Assembly (NCBI RefSeq): GCF_004354365.1
Contig: NZ_SJCY01000002.1
Coordinates: 62,001 to 126,000 of the forward strand
Direction: 5' to 3'
DNA from: Pedobacter changchengzhani
GTDB lineage: Bacteria; Bacteroidota; Bacteroidia; Sphingobacteriales; Sphingobacteriaceae
Length of the DNA: 64,000 bases
A program made the position numbers and the translations under genes. How positions within the stretch are numbered: position 1 is the first letter of the stretch; the number at the start of each line of letters is the position of its first letter. Below the pieces are notes generated by a model. It ran no database searches, was not told where the DNA came from, and worked only from the letters and a program-made list of their open reading frames with translations. Positions 1-6,872 of this stretch are shown here, piece by piece.

Positions 1-1
1 A

Positions 2-454
2 ATGGACATTACATTTGGAGATGGTAAAAACTATGGTGGCATTTTGGTACGAGCAATGGCAGAAATTACCAAGGATGCATCAAAAGATGAGTATTTCATA
101 AATACGGAAAATCAATTTCATGGTCCACTAAAAGTAAAGACTGAGATTTTTTCGAAATTAAATGGAGCTTTTGATAGTACACCAAATAATTTTTTTCTTG
201 CGAATATAAGCAGAGATAGGCATGGAGCGCTAATGCCAGAAGCAAATCATGTCATTGAGGCAAATCGAATTCATTTAAATGAAGTTAAGGATACATCCCT
301 TGATTCAAAATTCCACCAGGGTAAATTTAGATTTGTAATTTTTCCTCACTTAAAATTAGCGGAAAAAACTCAAATTGCGGAAGATATGCAAAGGCAATTT
401 CCACATTTGACTACAGCCGATATTAACAAACTTTTCGGTTCAAAATTTTTGTAA
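2..454 (+). CDS. Unrecognised protein, probably truncated at the left window edge
   Basis: The open frame runs to the window edge, so the ATG at base 2 may be internal and the true N-terminus may lie outside. The visible 150 residues hold no motif that I can assign to a family. The region around residues 5-20 (ITFGDGKNYGGILVRAM) and the block DRHGALMPEANHVIE look conserved-like rather than random. It ends 2 nt before the ATG of the deiminase-like gene, so the two are probably co-transcribed and translationally coupled. No function is claimed; a search with the C-terminal 100 residues would decide. Confidence 0.6.
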   Translation: MDITFGDGKNYGGILVRAMAEITKDASKDEYFINTENQFHGPLKVKTEIFSKLNGAFDSTPNNFFLANISRDRHGALMPEANHVIEANRIHLNEVKDTSLDSKFHQGKFRFVIFPHLKLAEKTQIAEDMQRQFPHLTTADINKLFGSKFL

Positions 455-456
455 TT

Positions 457-1329
457 ATGATTACTGATAGCCAAACAAATTTTATTTATTTAGCAGATAC
501 ATTAAAATTAAAGTATCCCAAATTTTCTAATGACTTTCAAAAAATATTGAAACAAGCAGGGGTAGATTTCAGTTTTTTACCTAATACCAAAGATGTGTGG
601 GCTGTTGATTACATGCCTATTCAAATTAACGAAAATGAATTTGTACAATTTCAGTATCATCCAGATTATTTAATAGATACAATTAAATGGAAAAAAACAA
701 TTTCAGATACAGATTTAATTTGTGAAAAAATTGGTTTAAAAACGAAAAAATCAGAGATTATATTGGATGGAGGGAACGTTATTAAAAGCGATAACAAAGT
801 CATCATGTGCGATAAAATTTTCTTAGAAAATTCAGAAATAGAATTCAAAGAATTGGTCAAACAATTAGAAACTCTATTCCAAGTTGACAAAATTACTTTC
901 ATTCCCACTCATCCGTTAGATAAAATTGGTCATGCAGACGGTATTCTTAGATTTTATGATGAACAAACAGTATTACTAAATCAATTTTCTAATGACGATA
1001 AGAAATTTGAAATTGCATGTAAAGCTTCGTTAAAAAACGCTGGGATAGATTTTATTGAAATTCCGTATAATCCATATCAAAATACGAAAAATATTGACGC
1101 AACTGGTATTTACATAAATTATTTGGAGGTTGGGAATACCATAATCCTACCTGTTTTCGGTATATCCGAAGATGATGAAGCGGTAAAGAAATTTGAAGTC
1201 TTATTTCCCAACCACAATATTCTAACATTAAAAAGTTGTGACTTAGCGAAAGATGGAGGTGTTTTAAACTGCATAACCTGGAACGTGTATAATAATCTTG
1301 CTTCGCTAGGAAAACGACACAACACATAA
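457..1329 (+). CDS. Agmatine deiminase / peptidyl-arginine deiminase family protein
   Basis: This looks like a guanidine-group hydrolase of the agmatine deiminase superfamily. Visible family positions are an Asp in WAVDYMP (D51, equivalent to the WxRDxGP site), LDGGN (D104, where AguA has Glu), GHADG (H159 and D161, the catalytic His-x-Asp pair) and Cys272 in NCITW, the nucleophile position. At 290 residues it is shorter than typical AguA (about 340-370). The changed WxRD and EGG motifs mean that agmatine need not be the substrate. The last ten or so residues after the Cys motif are encoded by a spacer-like direct repeat. It starts 2 nt after the upstream gene. Family assignment is fairly safe; substrate is unknown. 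Confidence 0.75.
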   Translation: MITDSQTNFIYLADTLKLKYPKFSNDFQKILKQAGVDFSFLPNTKDVWAVDYMPIQINENEFVQFQYHPDYLIDTIKWKKTISDTDLICEKIGLKTKKSEIILDGGNVIKSDNKVIMCDKIFLENSEIEFKELVKQLETLFQVDKITFIPTHPLDKIGHADGILRFYDEQTVLLNQFSNDDKKFEIACKASLKNAGIDFIEIPYNPYQNTKNIDATGIYINYLEVGNTIILPVFGISEDDEAVKKFEVLFPNHNILTLKSCDLAKDGGVLNCITWNVYNNLASLGKRHNT

Positions 1330-1409
1330 CTAACTGATAATCAACTGGTTTTTGCTTCACTAGAAAAACGACATTTAACATCTCAACACTCATAACTCAA
1401 CACTCATAT
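1297..1409. repeat. Direct repeat overlapping a gene end, plus heptad array
   Basis: Two imperfect copies of about 22 nt (1297-1320 and 1351-1373, both containing GCTTCnCTAG followed by AAAACGACA) lie 54 bp apart. The first forms the 3' end of the deiminase-like gene. It is followed at 1382-1409 by four consecutive 7-nt units (CTCAACA, CTCATAA, CTCAACA, CTCATAT), directly before the nuclease gene. Confidence 0.75.
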
Positions 1410-1418
1410 CTACAAAAA

Positions 1419-4295
1419 ATGAACCCATTTTTAAAAGAAGTTGCCGAAGATTTAGTTGCCAAGTTTGAACAAAACTTACAAGATTGTGCTATTGTTTTTA
1501 ACAATAAACGACCTGCAGCTTATCTACAAAAACATTTGGCAGATATTTATCAGAAACCTTTTTGGAGTCCTGAAATTTTCACCATTCAAGAGTTTTTTGC
1601 CAAAGCAACCCATTTAAAAATTGCCGATCATTACACGCAGTTTTTTACTTTATACGATTGTTATATCGATTTACTAAAAAAAGAAGGCGTAGAAAAATTA
1701 CCCTCAATTGCTAAATTTCATAATATTGCCCGCATTATTTTGGGCGATTTCAGTCAGATAGATAATGATTTGGTTGATGCCGATCAATTATTCACCGAGC
1801 TTGAAGATATTGCCGTAATTAACCAACAATTTGATTTTTTAACACCGGAACAGAAAGAATTCCTATCTCAGTTTTGGCAATCCTATTCAGAAGGGAAATA
1901 CAAAAAGCAACAAGAACTTTTTATTAAAATGTGGAAACGGATGCCGGTTTTGTATCATTCTTTTCACGAGAAATTAAAAAAAGAAGGTTTTACAACACTT
2001 TCCAGGCTATATAAAAACATCGCTGATGGAAAAAACGATGTAGATTTTACTTCAAAATACGGTGGTAATAAGTTGGCTTTTGTAGGTTTTAACGCGTTAA
2101 GCAAAGCAGAAGCTAAAGCTTTTAAACGTTGGCAAGATGAAGGAAAAGCAATTTTCTATTTCGATACCGACAGCTATTACTTGGAGGATGAAATGCAGGA
2201 AGCCGGCTTGTTTCTTCGCAGAAATTTGAAAATGGGCTTAGTAAATCAATCGAAGAATGAACAGAGCAATTTTAAATCGGAAAAACGAGATGTAAATGTG
2301 TACAAAGTACAAGGGCAAACCGCACAAGCAAAAATTGTAAACGAGCTTTTATCCGCAGAAAAAGAACTTATAGAAAATGGAAAAACAGTTGCATCAACAG
2401 CAATTATTTTGGCAGATGAAAGTTTGTTAATTCCTACAATGCAAACCATTCCATCATCTGTTGGCAACAAAAAAATAGATGTAAACATTACTATGGGTTT
2501 TGGCTTAATTAATTCTTCGTTATACGGATTGGCCGATTTATGGTTGACTGTGCAATCTGAAGTTAATGCTAAAAAAACCATTCAATATTCAAAAGCAGAG
2601 GCTTTTCTGTCGCACCCATTAACCGGGATGAGCGACAAGATGCGCCCGAAAATTTTAGATGCATTAATAAAAGAGCAATTAGTCGAAATTCCTTATCAAA
2701 GGCTTTCCCGACAAGGCGGATTATTTACTTCATTTTTTGAACCCATAAATTCATCAGCCGATGCTGTAAAAACATTGATTATAGTTTTAGATTATGTTTT
2801 GCAACGAGAGTTGGCATCAAAAAAATTGAAGAAAATTGATGCTGAATTATTTGGCAGAACACTACAAGAACTTAATCGCCTACAAGATACGCTACAACAC
2901 CACATCGAAAAATACAATGCCGATATCGAACTCAGTTTTGTACTTTCTATAATTCAGAAATCTCTTTCAACAGTCGCTGTGCCGTTAGAAGGCGATCCAT
3001 TAAATGGTATACAAATTATGGGCTTGCTAGAAAGTAGAAATTTAAATTTCGACAGAGTAATTATTTTGGGCTTAAACGAAGGTGTTGTTCCACAGGCATC
3101 TACCGCAACTACTTTTATTCCAGATAGTTTGCGCCGAGCTTACGGAATGCCAGTTTTAGAGAACCAAGATGCAATTTCTGCCTACATGTTTTATAGGCTT
3201 ATCCAAAGGGCAAAAAACGTCGATTTTGTTTATAACAGCTTAACAGATGAAAGCAATAGTGGCGAACCCTCGCGTTTTATTAAGCAGTTGGAGTACGAAA
3301 GTGGGTTTAATTTTCACCATAAAGAATTGCAATTGGCTATTAAAACCGAGCTAAAAAGAGAAGAAGTTGTGGTAAAATCGCCAAAAGTACAAGCGGTATT
3401 AAATAGATACCTTACCGGACAAAAATACCTATCTGCATCTGCTTTAACTACTTATATATCCAACCCGATCGATTTTTTTTACAAATATATTGCTGGTATT
3501 GAAGAGCCAAAAGAGGTTGAGGAAACGGTTGAAGCTTATAAAGTCGGACTAATTTTACATGACGTGATGGAGCAGTTTTATGCGCAGTTAAAAGCCACAA
3601 ACGCTGAGATTACATCAGATCGAATTAAGGAAAAAAGAACCGATATTCCTAAATTAATTATGCAGGGTTTTGCACAGGTGCTTTATGATAATAGAAACGC
3701 TACTGTACATTTAAATGGCATGCAAAAGGTAATTTACGCCATCGTTTTAGAGTATGTAAACATCATTTTAAAGCAAGATATTGATGATGCTCCTTTTACC
3801 CTAATTGGTTTAGAGCAGAAAGGAAGTATTGGCTTTAACTTTGAAGCCAATGGCTCGCCTCAACAAATTAAATTATTCGGCATTATTGATCGGGTTGATT
3901 TAAAAAATGGAATTTACAGGATTGTAGATTATAAATCAGGTGGCGATAAACTCAAATATTCTACAATTGAAGAGTGCTTCGATACCGATTGCAACAATAT
4001 TAACAAAGCCCTTATACAAACTCTTTTTTATACACATGTTTACGAGCAAATATCTAAAAATGAGCAAGTAGAACCCAATCTTTACATTGTTAAAACCATG
4101 AGCAAGGATGGCATAAATTTCAATGGTAAAGGTGGTTTGCTTAAGGGAGATTTCTTGGCAAACGAGAAACAGATTTTCTTAAATGCTTTGCGAAACAAAC
4201 TAAAAGAGCTTTTCGATTATGATATCCCTTTTAGAGCGAGCCAAGTGCCAGGGAATTATGTTTATAGCATTTATACAACATTGTTTGGGCGGTAA
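1419..4295 (+). CDS. PD-(D/E)XK nuclease family protein, AddB/RecB-like
   Basis: This is a 958-residue protein with a helicase-like N-terminal body and a C-terminal RecB-type nuclease domain. The nuclease part begins near residue 670 (LSASALTTYISNPIDFFYKY), has a conserved His near 713 (LHDVMEQFY), and shows the motif II/III pair DRVD...RIVDYKSG near 824-838, the Asp and Asp-x-Lys of the PD-(D/E)XK fold. The layout resembles AddB-type subunits of double-strand-break repair helicase-nucleases. I see no Walker A motif and no four-Cys iron-sulfur set. The AddA-like partner is not in the window. An exonuclease role in recombination repair is inferred from the family. Confidence 0.85.
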   Translation: MNPFLKEVAEDLVAKFEQNLQDCAIVFNNKRPAAYLQKHLADIYQKPFWSPEIFTIQEFFAKATHLKIADHYTQFFTLYDCYIDLLKKEGVEKLPSIAKFHNIARIILGDFSQIDNDLVDADQLFTELEDIAVINQQFDFLTPEQKEFLSQFWQSYSEGKYKKQQELFIKMWKRMPVLYHSFHEKLKKEGFTTLSRLYKNIADGKNDVDFTSKYGGNKLAFVGFNALSKAEAKAFKRWQDEGKAIFYFDTDSYYLEDEMQEAGLFLRRNLKMGLVNQSKNEQSNFKSEKRDVNVYKVQGQTAQAKIVNELLSAEKELIENGKTVASTAIILADESLLIPTMQTIPSSVGNKKIDVNITMGFGLINSSLYGLADLWLTVQSEVNAKKTIQYSKAEAFLSHPLTGMSDKMRPKILDALIKEQLVEIPYQRLSRQGGLFTSFFEPINSSADAVKTLIIVLDYVLQRELASKKLKKIDAELFGRTLQELNRLQDTLQHHIEKYNADIELSFVLSIIQKSLSTVAVPLEGDPLNGIQIMGLLESRNLNFDRVIILGLNEGVVPQASTATTFIPDSLRRAYGMPVLENQDAISAYMFYRLIQRAKNVDFVYNSLTDESNSGEPSRFIKQLEYESGFNFHHKELQLAIKTELKREEVVVKSPKVQAVLNRYLTGQKYLSASALTTYISNPIDFFYKYIAGIEEPKEVEETVEAYKVGLILHDVMEQFYAQLKATNAEITSDRIKEKRTDIPKLIMQGFAQVLYDNRNATVHLNGMQKVIYAIVLEYVNIILKQDIDDAPFTLIGLEQKGSIGFNFEANGSPQQIKLFGIIDRVDLKNGIYRIVDYKSGGDKLKYSTIEECFDTDCNNINKALIQTLFYTHVYEQISKNEQVEPNLYIVKTMSKDGINFNGKGGLLKGDFLANEKQIFLNALRNKLKELFDYDIPFRASQVPGNYVYSIYTTLFGR

Positions 4296-4371
4296 TTAAA
4301 TAGGGGAAATTAAAATTTTAACAAGCTGAACGTTTTTCAACATTAAATTTAGCTTATTAAACTAAATCCAT

Positions 4372-4379
4372 TAAATTTG
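4372..4379 (+). promoter_or_regulatory. -7 element TAAATTTG before the nucleotidyltransferase cassette
   Basis: A match to the Bacteroidota -7 consensus TAnnTTTG ends only 4 nt before the ATG at 4384. A weak -33-like TTTA sits 20 nt upstream. Transcription would begin at or next to the start codon, so the mRNA would be leaderless or nearly so. Confidence 0.4.
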
Positions 4380-4383
4380 AATA

Positions 4384-4584
4384 ATGTATAAATTAGACAG
4401 AACAGCCTTTAAAGCCCAAACTGCTGATCAAGCAAGCAAGGCTGATTCGCTGTACTACAAAAGTTTAACTTGGCAAGAACGCCTAAAAATTGCCAATTAC
4501 TTAAACAGCATTGCGTACAATTACCCTGAGAATACTCCTCCCAAAATGGACAAAACAGTATACTCTGTAAGAAGTAGGAAATAA
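4384..4584 (+). CDS. Small protein of unknown function, first gene of a nucleotidyltransferase cassette
   Basis: A 66-residue, soluble, basic protein with no signal peptide or membrane segment. A helical middle (WQERLKIANYLNSIAYNY) is followed by a conserved-looking tail (MDKTVYSVRSRK). I recognise this as the kind of small hypothetical found beside nucleotidyltransferases in Bacteroidota, but I cannot name a family. Its stop overlaps the start of the next gene by one base (TAATG), which indicates tight coupling. The arrangement fits an antitoxin-like or regulatory partner; that is inference from context alone. Confidence 0.7.
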   Translation: MYKLDRTAFKAQTADQASKADSLYYKSLTWQERLKIANYLNSIAYNYPENTPPKMDKTVYSVRSRK

Positions 4585-5033
4585 TGGGGAATATTTTTAA
4601 TGATGATTTCAGAGAATTTATTCAAGCATTAAACGATAATGATGTTAAATATATTCTAATTGGCGGTTATTCAGTGATCCTACACGGGTATTCTCGTACA
4701 ACAGGCGATATGGATATTTGGGTTGAAAGGTCTGAACAAAACTACAAAAAAATATTTTCCGCCTTTTATCAATTTGGAATGCCTGTATTTGACATGACTA
4801 AAGACAATTTCTTAAATCATCCAGAGTGGGAAGTGTTTAGTTTCGGGCGACCTCCAACATCGATCGACGTTATGATCATCGCTAAGGGGCTAAATTTTGA
4901 AGAGTGTTATTCAAAATCAATCTTTTTCGAAGAAGATGGTTTAAAAATTAGAACAATAAATTATCCAGATTTAATAAAAGCAAAAAAAGCTTCGGCCAGA
5001 GCTAAAGACTTAAACGATTTAGAAAACCTTTAA
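4584..5033 (+). CDS. Nucleotidyltransferase of the MNT/AbiEii-like fold
   Basis: This 149-residue protein has the minimal nucleotidyltransferase signature: GGYSVILHGY (residues 27-36), then the metal-binding pair D42-x-D44 in TGDMDIWV, and a third acidic residue D95 in SIDVMI. The C-terminal KASARAKDLNDL resembles the RxKDxxDL end of AbiEii-type and related nucleotidyltransferases. All catalytic acids are present, so it is probably active in moving nucleotides onto a protein or RNA. It is co-translated with the 66-residue protein upstream (TAATG overlap), which makes the pair a candidate type II or IV-like toxin-antitoxin module. No HEPN partner is present. Confidence 0.82.
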   Translation: MGNIFNDDFREFIQALNDNDVKYILIGGYSVILHGYSRTTGDMDIWVERSEQNYKKIFSAFYQFGMPVFDMTKDNFLNHPEWEVFSFGRPPTSIDVMIIAKGLNFEECYSKSIFFEEDGLKIRTINYPDLIKAKKASARAKDLNDLENL

Positions 5034-5178
5034 ACTGGTGTAAATCCAAACCTAACAAAACACACTCAATAATATTATGGTAACAAAACCTACCGCAAAA
5101 AACTAAAAAACCCACCAAACGGCTCCGAATATTAAAATCATTTAATCCTAATTATTACAAAACACAAGCATTATTGCC

Positions 5179-5210
5179 TTTGGTTTAAAAGCGATTAATA
5201 ATTATATTTG
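5179..5210 (+). promoter_or_regulatory. Bacteroidota-type promoter for pdhB
   Basis: TTTG at 5179-5182 and TATATTTG at 5203-5210 with a 20-nt spacer match the sigma-ABfr consensus. The predicted start of transcription, around 5216, lies downstream of an alternative upstream start at 5208 and so favours the ATG at 5232. Confidence 0.75.
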
Positions 5211-5231
5211 CCACCGTTATTAAAATTTACG

Positions 5232-6218
5232 ATGAGAGAAATCCAATTTAGAGAAGCACTACGCGAAGCAATGCAAGAAGAAATGCGCAAAGATGACCGC
5301 ATTTTTTTATTAGGTGAAGAAGTAGCAGAATATAATGGTGCCTACAAAGTTAGTCAAGGCATGCTTGATGAATTTGGTGCTAAACGTATTATTGATACCC
5401 CAATTGCCGAATTAGGTTTCGCAGGCATTGCAACTGGAGCAGCAACAGCTGGTTTGATTCCAATTGTAGAATTTATGACTTTCAACTTCTCGTTGGTTGC
5501 CATTGATCAAATCATTAACGGCGCTGCAAAAATTTTATCAATGAGCGGTGGCCAGTTTTCTTGCCCAATGGTTTTTCGTGGCCCAACAGGTAACGCAGGC
5601 CAATTAGGCGCACAGCACTCACAAAATTTCGAAAACTGGTTTGCAAATACACCAGGTTTAAAAGTAGTAATTCCATCAACCCCATACGAAGCAAAAGGCT
5701 TATTAAAACAAGCCATTATCGATCCAGATCCAGTTATTTTTATGGAATCGGAAGTAATGTACGGTGATAAAGGTGATGTTCCTGCCGAAGAATATTATAT
5801 CGAATTTGGCAAAGCAAACGTAACCAAACAAGGTACCGATGTAACCATTGTAACTTTCGGTAAAATGTTAACTCGTGTGGTTAATCCAGCAGTAGAAGAA
5901 TTAACTAAAGAAGGAATCAACGTAGAGGTGATCGATTTACGTACCGTTCGCCCTATCGATTACTCAACGATTATCGAATCGGTTAAAAAAACCAATCGCT
6001 TAGTTGTAGTAGAAGAAGCTTGGCCATTGGCGTCAATTTCAGGCGAAATTGCTTACAACGTGCAAAGAAACGCGTTCGATTACTTAGATGCACCAGTGGT
6101 ACGTATTACTTGTGCCGATGTTCCGCTTCCATATTCTCCAACTTTAATTGCTGCAAGCTTACCAAATGCAGAGCGTGTAATTAAAGCCGTTAAAGAAGTA
6201 ATGTACACTAAAAAATAA
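5232..6218 (+). CDS. pdhB: Pyruvate dehydrogenase E1 component, beta subunit
   Basis: This is a 328-residue 2-oxo-acid dehydrogenase E1 beta chain, the half of the thiamine-diphosphate-dependent E1 heterotetramer that completes the active site and binds E2. Family blocks are clear: FLLGEEVAEYNGAYKVSQG, DTPIAELGFAGIATGAA, the FRGPTGNAGQLGAQHSQ cofactor-region loop, and the C-terminal transketolase domain (TIVTFGKML, VIDLRTVRPID, VEEAWP). The ATG at 5232 is preferred because the promoter -7 element overlaps the earlier alternative start. No alpha subunit or E2 gene lies next to it, so this is a single-gene unit, followed by a strong terminator. Confidence 0.93.
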   Translation: MREIQFREALREAMQEEMRKDDRIFLLGEEVAEYNGAYKVSQGMLDEFGAKRIIDTPIAELGFAGIATGAATAGLIPIVEFMTFNFSLVAIDQIINGAAKILSMSGGQFSCPMVFRGPTGNAGQLGAQHSQNFENWFANTPGLKVVIPSTPYEAKGLLKQAIIDPDPVIFMESEVMYGDKGDVPAEEYYIEFGKANVTKQGTDVTIVTFGKMLTRVVNPAVEELTKEGINVEVIDLRTVRPIDYSTIIESVKKTNRLVVVEEAWPLASISGEIAYNVQRNAFDYLDAPVVRITCADVPLPYSPTLIAASLPNAERVIKAVKEVMYTKK

Positions 6219-6226
6219 AATATTCT

Positions 6227-6253
6227 TGTCATCCAAAGCCTAGCGAAGGATCT
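6227..6253 (+). repeat. GTCATnnCGA-type short spacer repeat, copy 1
   Basis: A 27-nt sequence running from TGTCATCC to GAAGGATCT. It resembles copies at 9194-9221 and, inverted, at 10132-10163; the shared pattern is GTCAT...CGA...AG..ATCT. Short repeats of this kind are common in Bacteroidota spacers. Confidence 0.55.
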
Positions 6254-6269
6254 CATTTATAAAAAATCA

Positions 6270-6302
6270 AATCCTCCAAAGCAATTTGGAGGATTTTTTT
6301 TA
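6270..6302 (+). terminator. Intrinsic terminator after pdhB
   Basis: A perfect 11-bp stem (AATCCTCCAAA / TTTGGAGGATT) with a GCAA loop is followed by a run of T. It lies 50 nt past the pdhB stop. Confidence 0.9.
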
Positions 6303-6349
6303 TGCATTACATTTACCACCTTAGGCACCTAAGCTTAGGTGGTAAAATA

Positions 6350-6476
6350 TTTGAAAATCAATACCCGTAGTCCTTCGGTTCCGTCAGTCCCGCCATTCAT
6401 TTCAATCTTTTAACACTAAATCCCCAACGGGGATTTAGCGTTAAAAGTATTTCCATTTCTGTCGGGTTTATTTAAC
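6350..6476 (-). repeat. CCCG/CGGG structured spacer element, copy A1
   Basis: Read on the minus strand it starts with TAAACCCGACAGAAATGGAA, has a 20-bp nearly perfect central hairpin (6407-6447, arms CTTTTAACnCTAAATCCCC), then GGCGGGACTG and a tail resembling GGACTACnGnnTTGATTT. The 5' block matches copy C near 60312 at 20 of 21 positions, while the central hairpin is unrelated. Confidence 0.75.
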
Positions 6477-6620
6477 AAAGGTTGTGCTAAAAATTGCGTG
6501 CAGCTCCTAACCAATAGCCTAAGAACCGAGCGATAAATCTTAACTTGTATCTGCTAGTCTGGCTTTTGTAATACTTCAACATCAATTCCTTAACACCTCG
6601 CAACCTAACATAGCAGCAAA

Positions 6621-6752
6621 AACCTAAGTTATTTAAACGGGATTGAAGCGATATCTTTTTACCCGCCCCTTTCAGGGCATTTAAGGGTAAAAAATTTAGC
6701 GTAAAGCCCGACTAACATTAAAAAGAACTACTGCATTGGCTTTTCCTAAAAA
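6621..6752 (+). repeat. CCCG/CGGG structured spacer element, copy A2
   Basis: The 5' block CTAAGTTATTTAAACGGGAT aligns with copy B (CAAGTTATCTAAACCCGGAT). The centre holds nested hairpins (TTTTTACCC at 6656-6664 with GGGTAAAAA at 6685-6693, and GCCC / GGGC inside). The tail AAAGAACTACTGCATTGGCT aligns with the tails of copies B and C. Confidence 0.75.
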
Positions 6753-6872
6753 TTTATAGGCATAAAAATGCTTTAATCTTTAAACAACGTGTAGCAATTC
6801 GTGGAAAACTTGATTTTAAAAATCCTTAAATCCAGCAAATCCTGATTAGCTTTGCGACAATAATTTTCAACT

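Larger units (their letters stand above)
6303..6872. other. Gene-free spacer between pdhB and tex, rich in structured repeats
   Basis: I see no convincing coding sequence. It contains a short inverted repeat (TTACCACCT / AGGTGGTAA, about 6312-6344), two oppositely oriented copies of the CCCG/CGGG element (6350-6476 minus, 6621-6752 plus), and about 145 bp of unstructured sequence between them. A TAGCTTTG -7-like element at 6847-6854 is the likely tex promoter. Confidence 0.6.

Noticed and set aside
5208-5231. Alternative upstream start for pdhB
   Set aside because: The -7 element of the promoter overlaps it, and homologues begin at MREIQFREAL.
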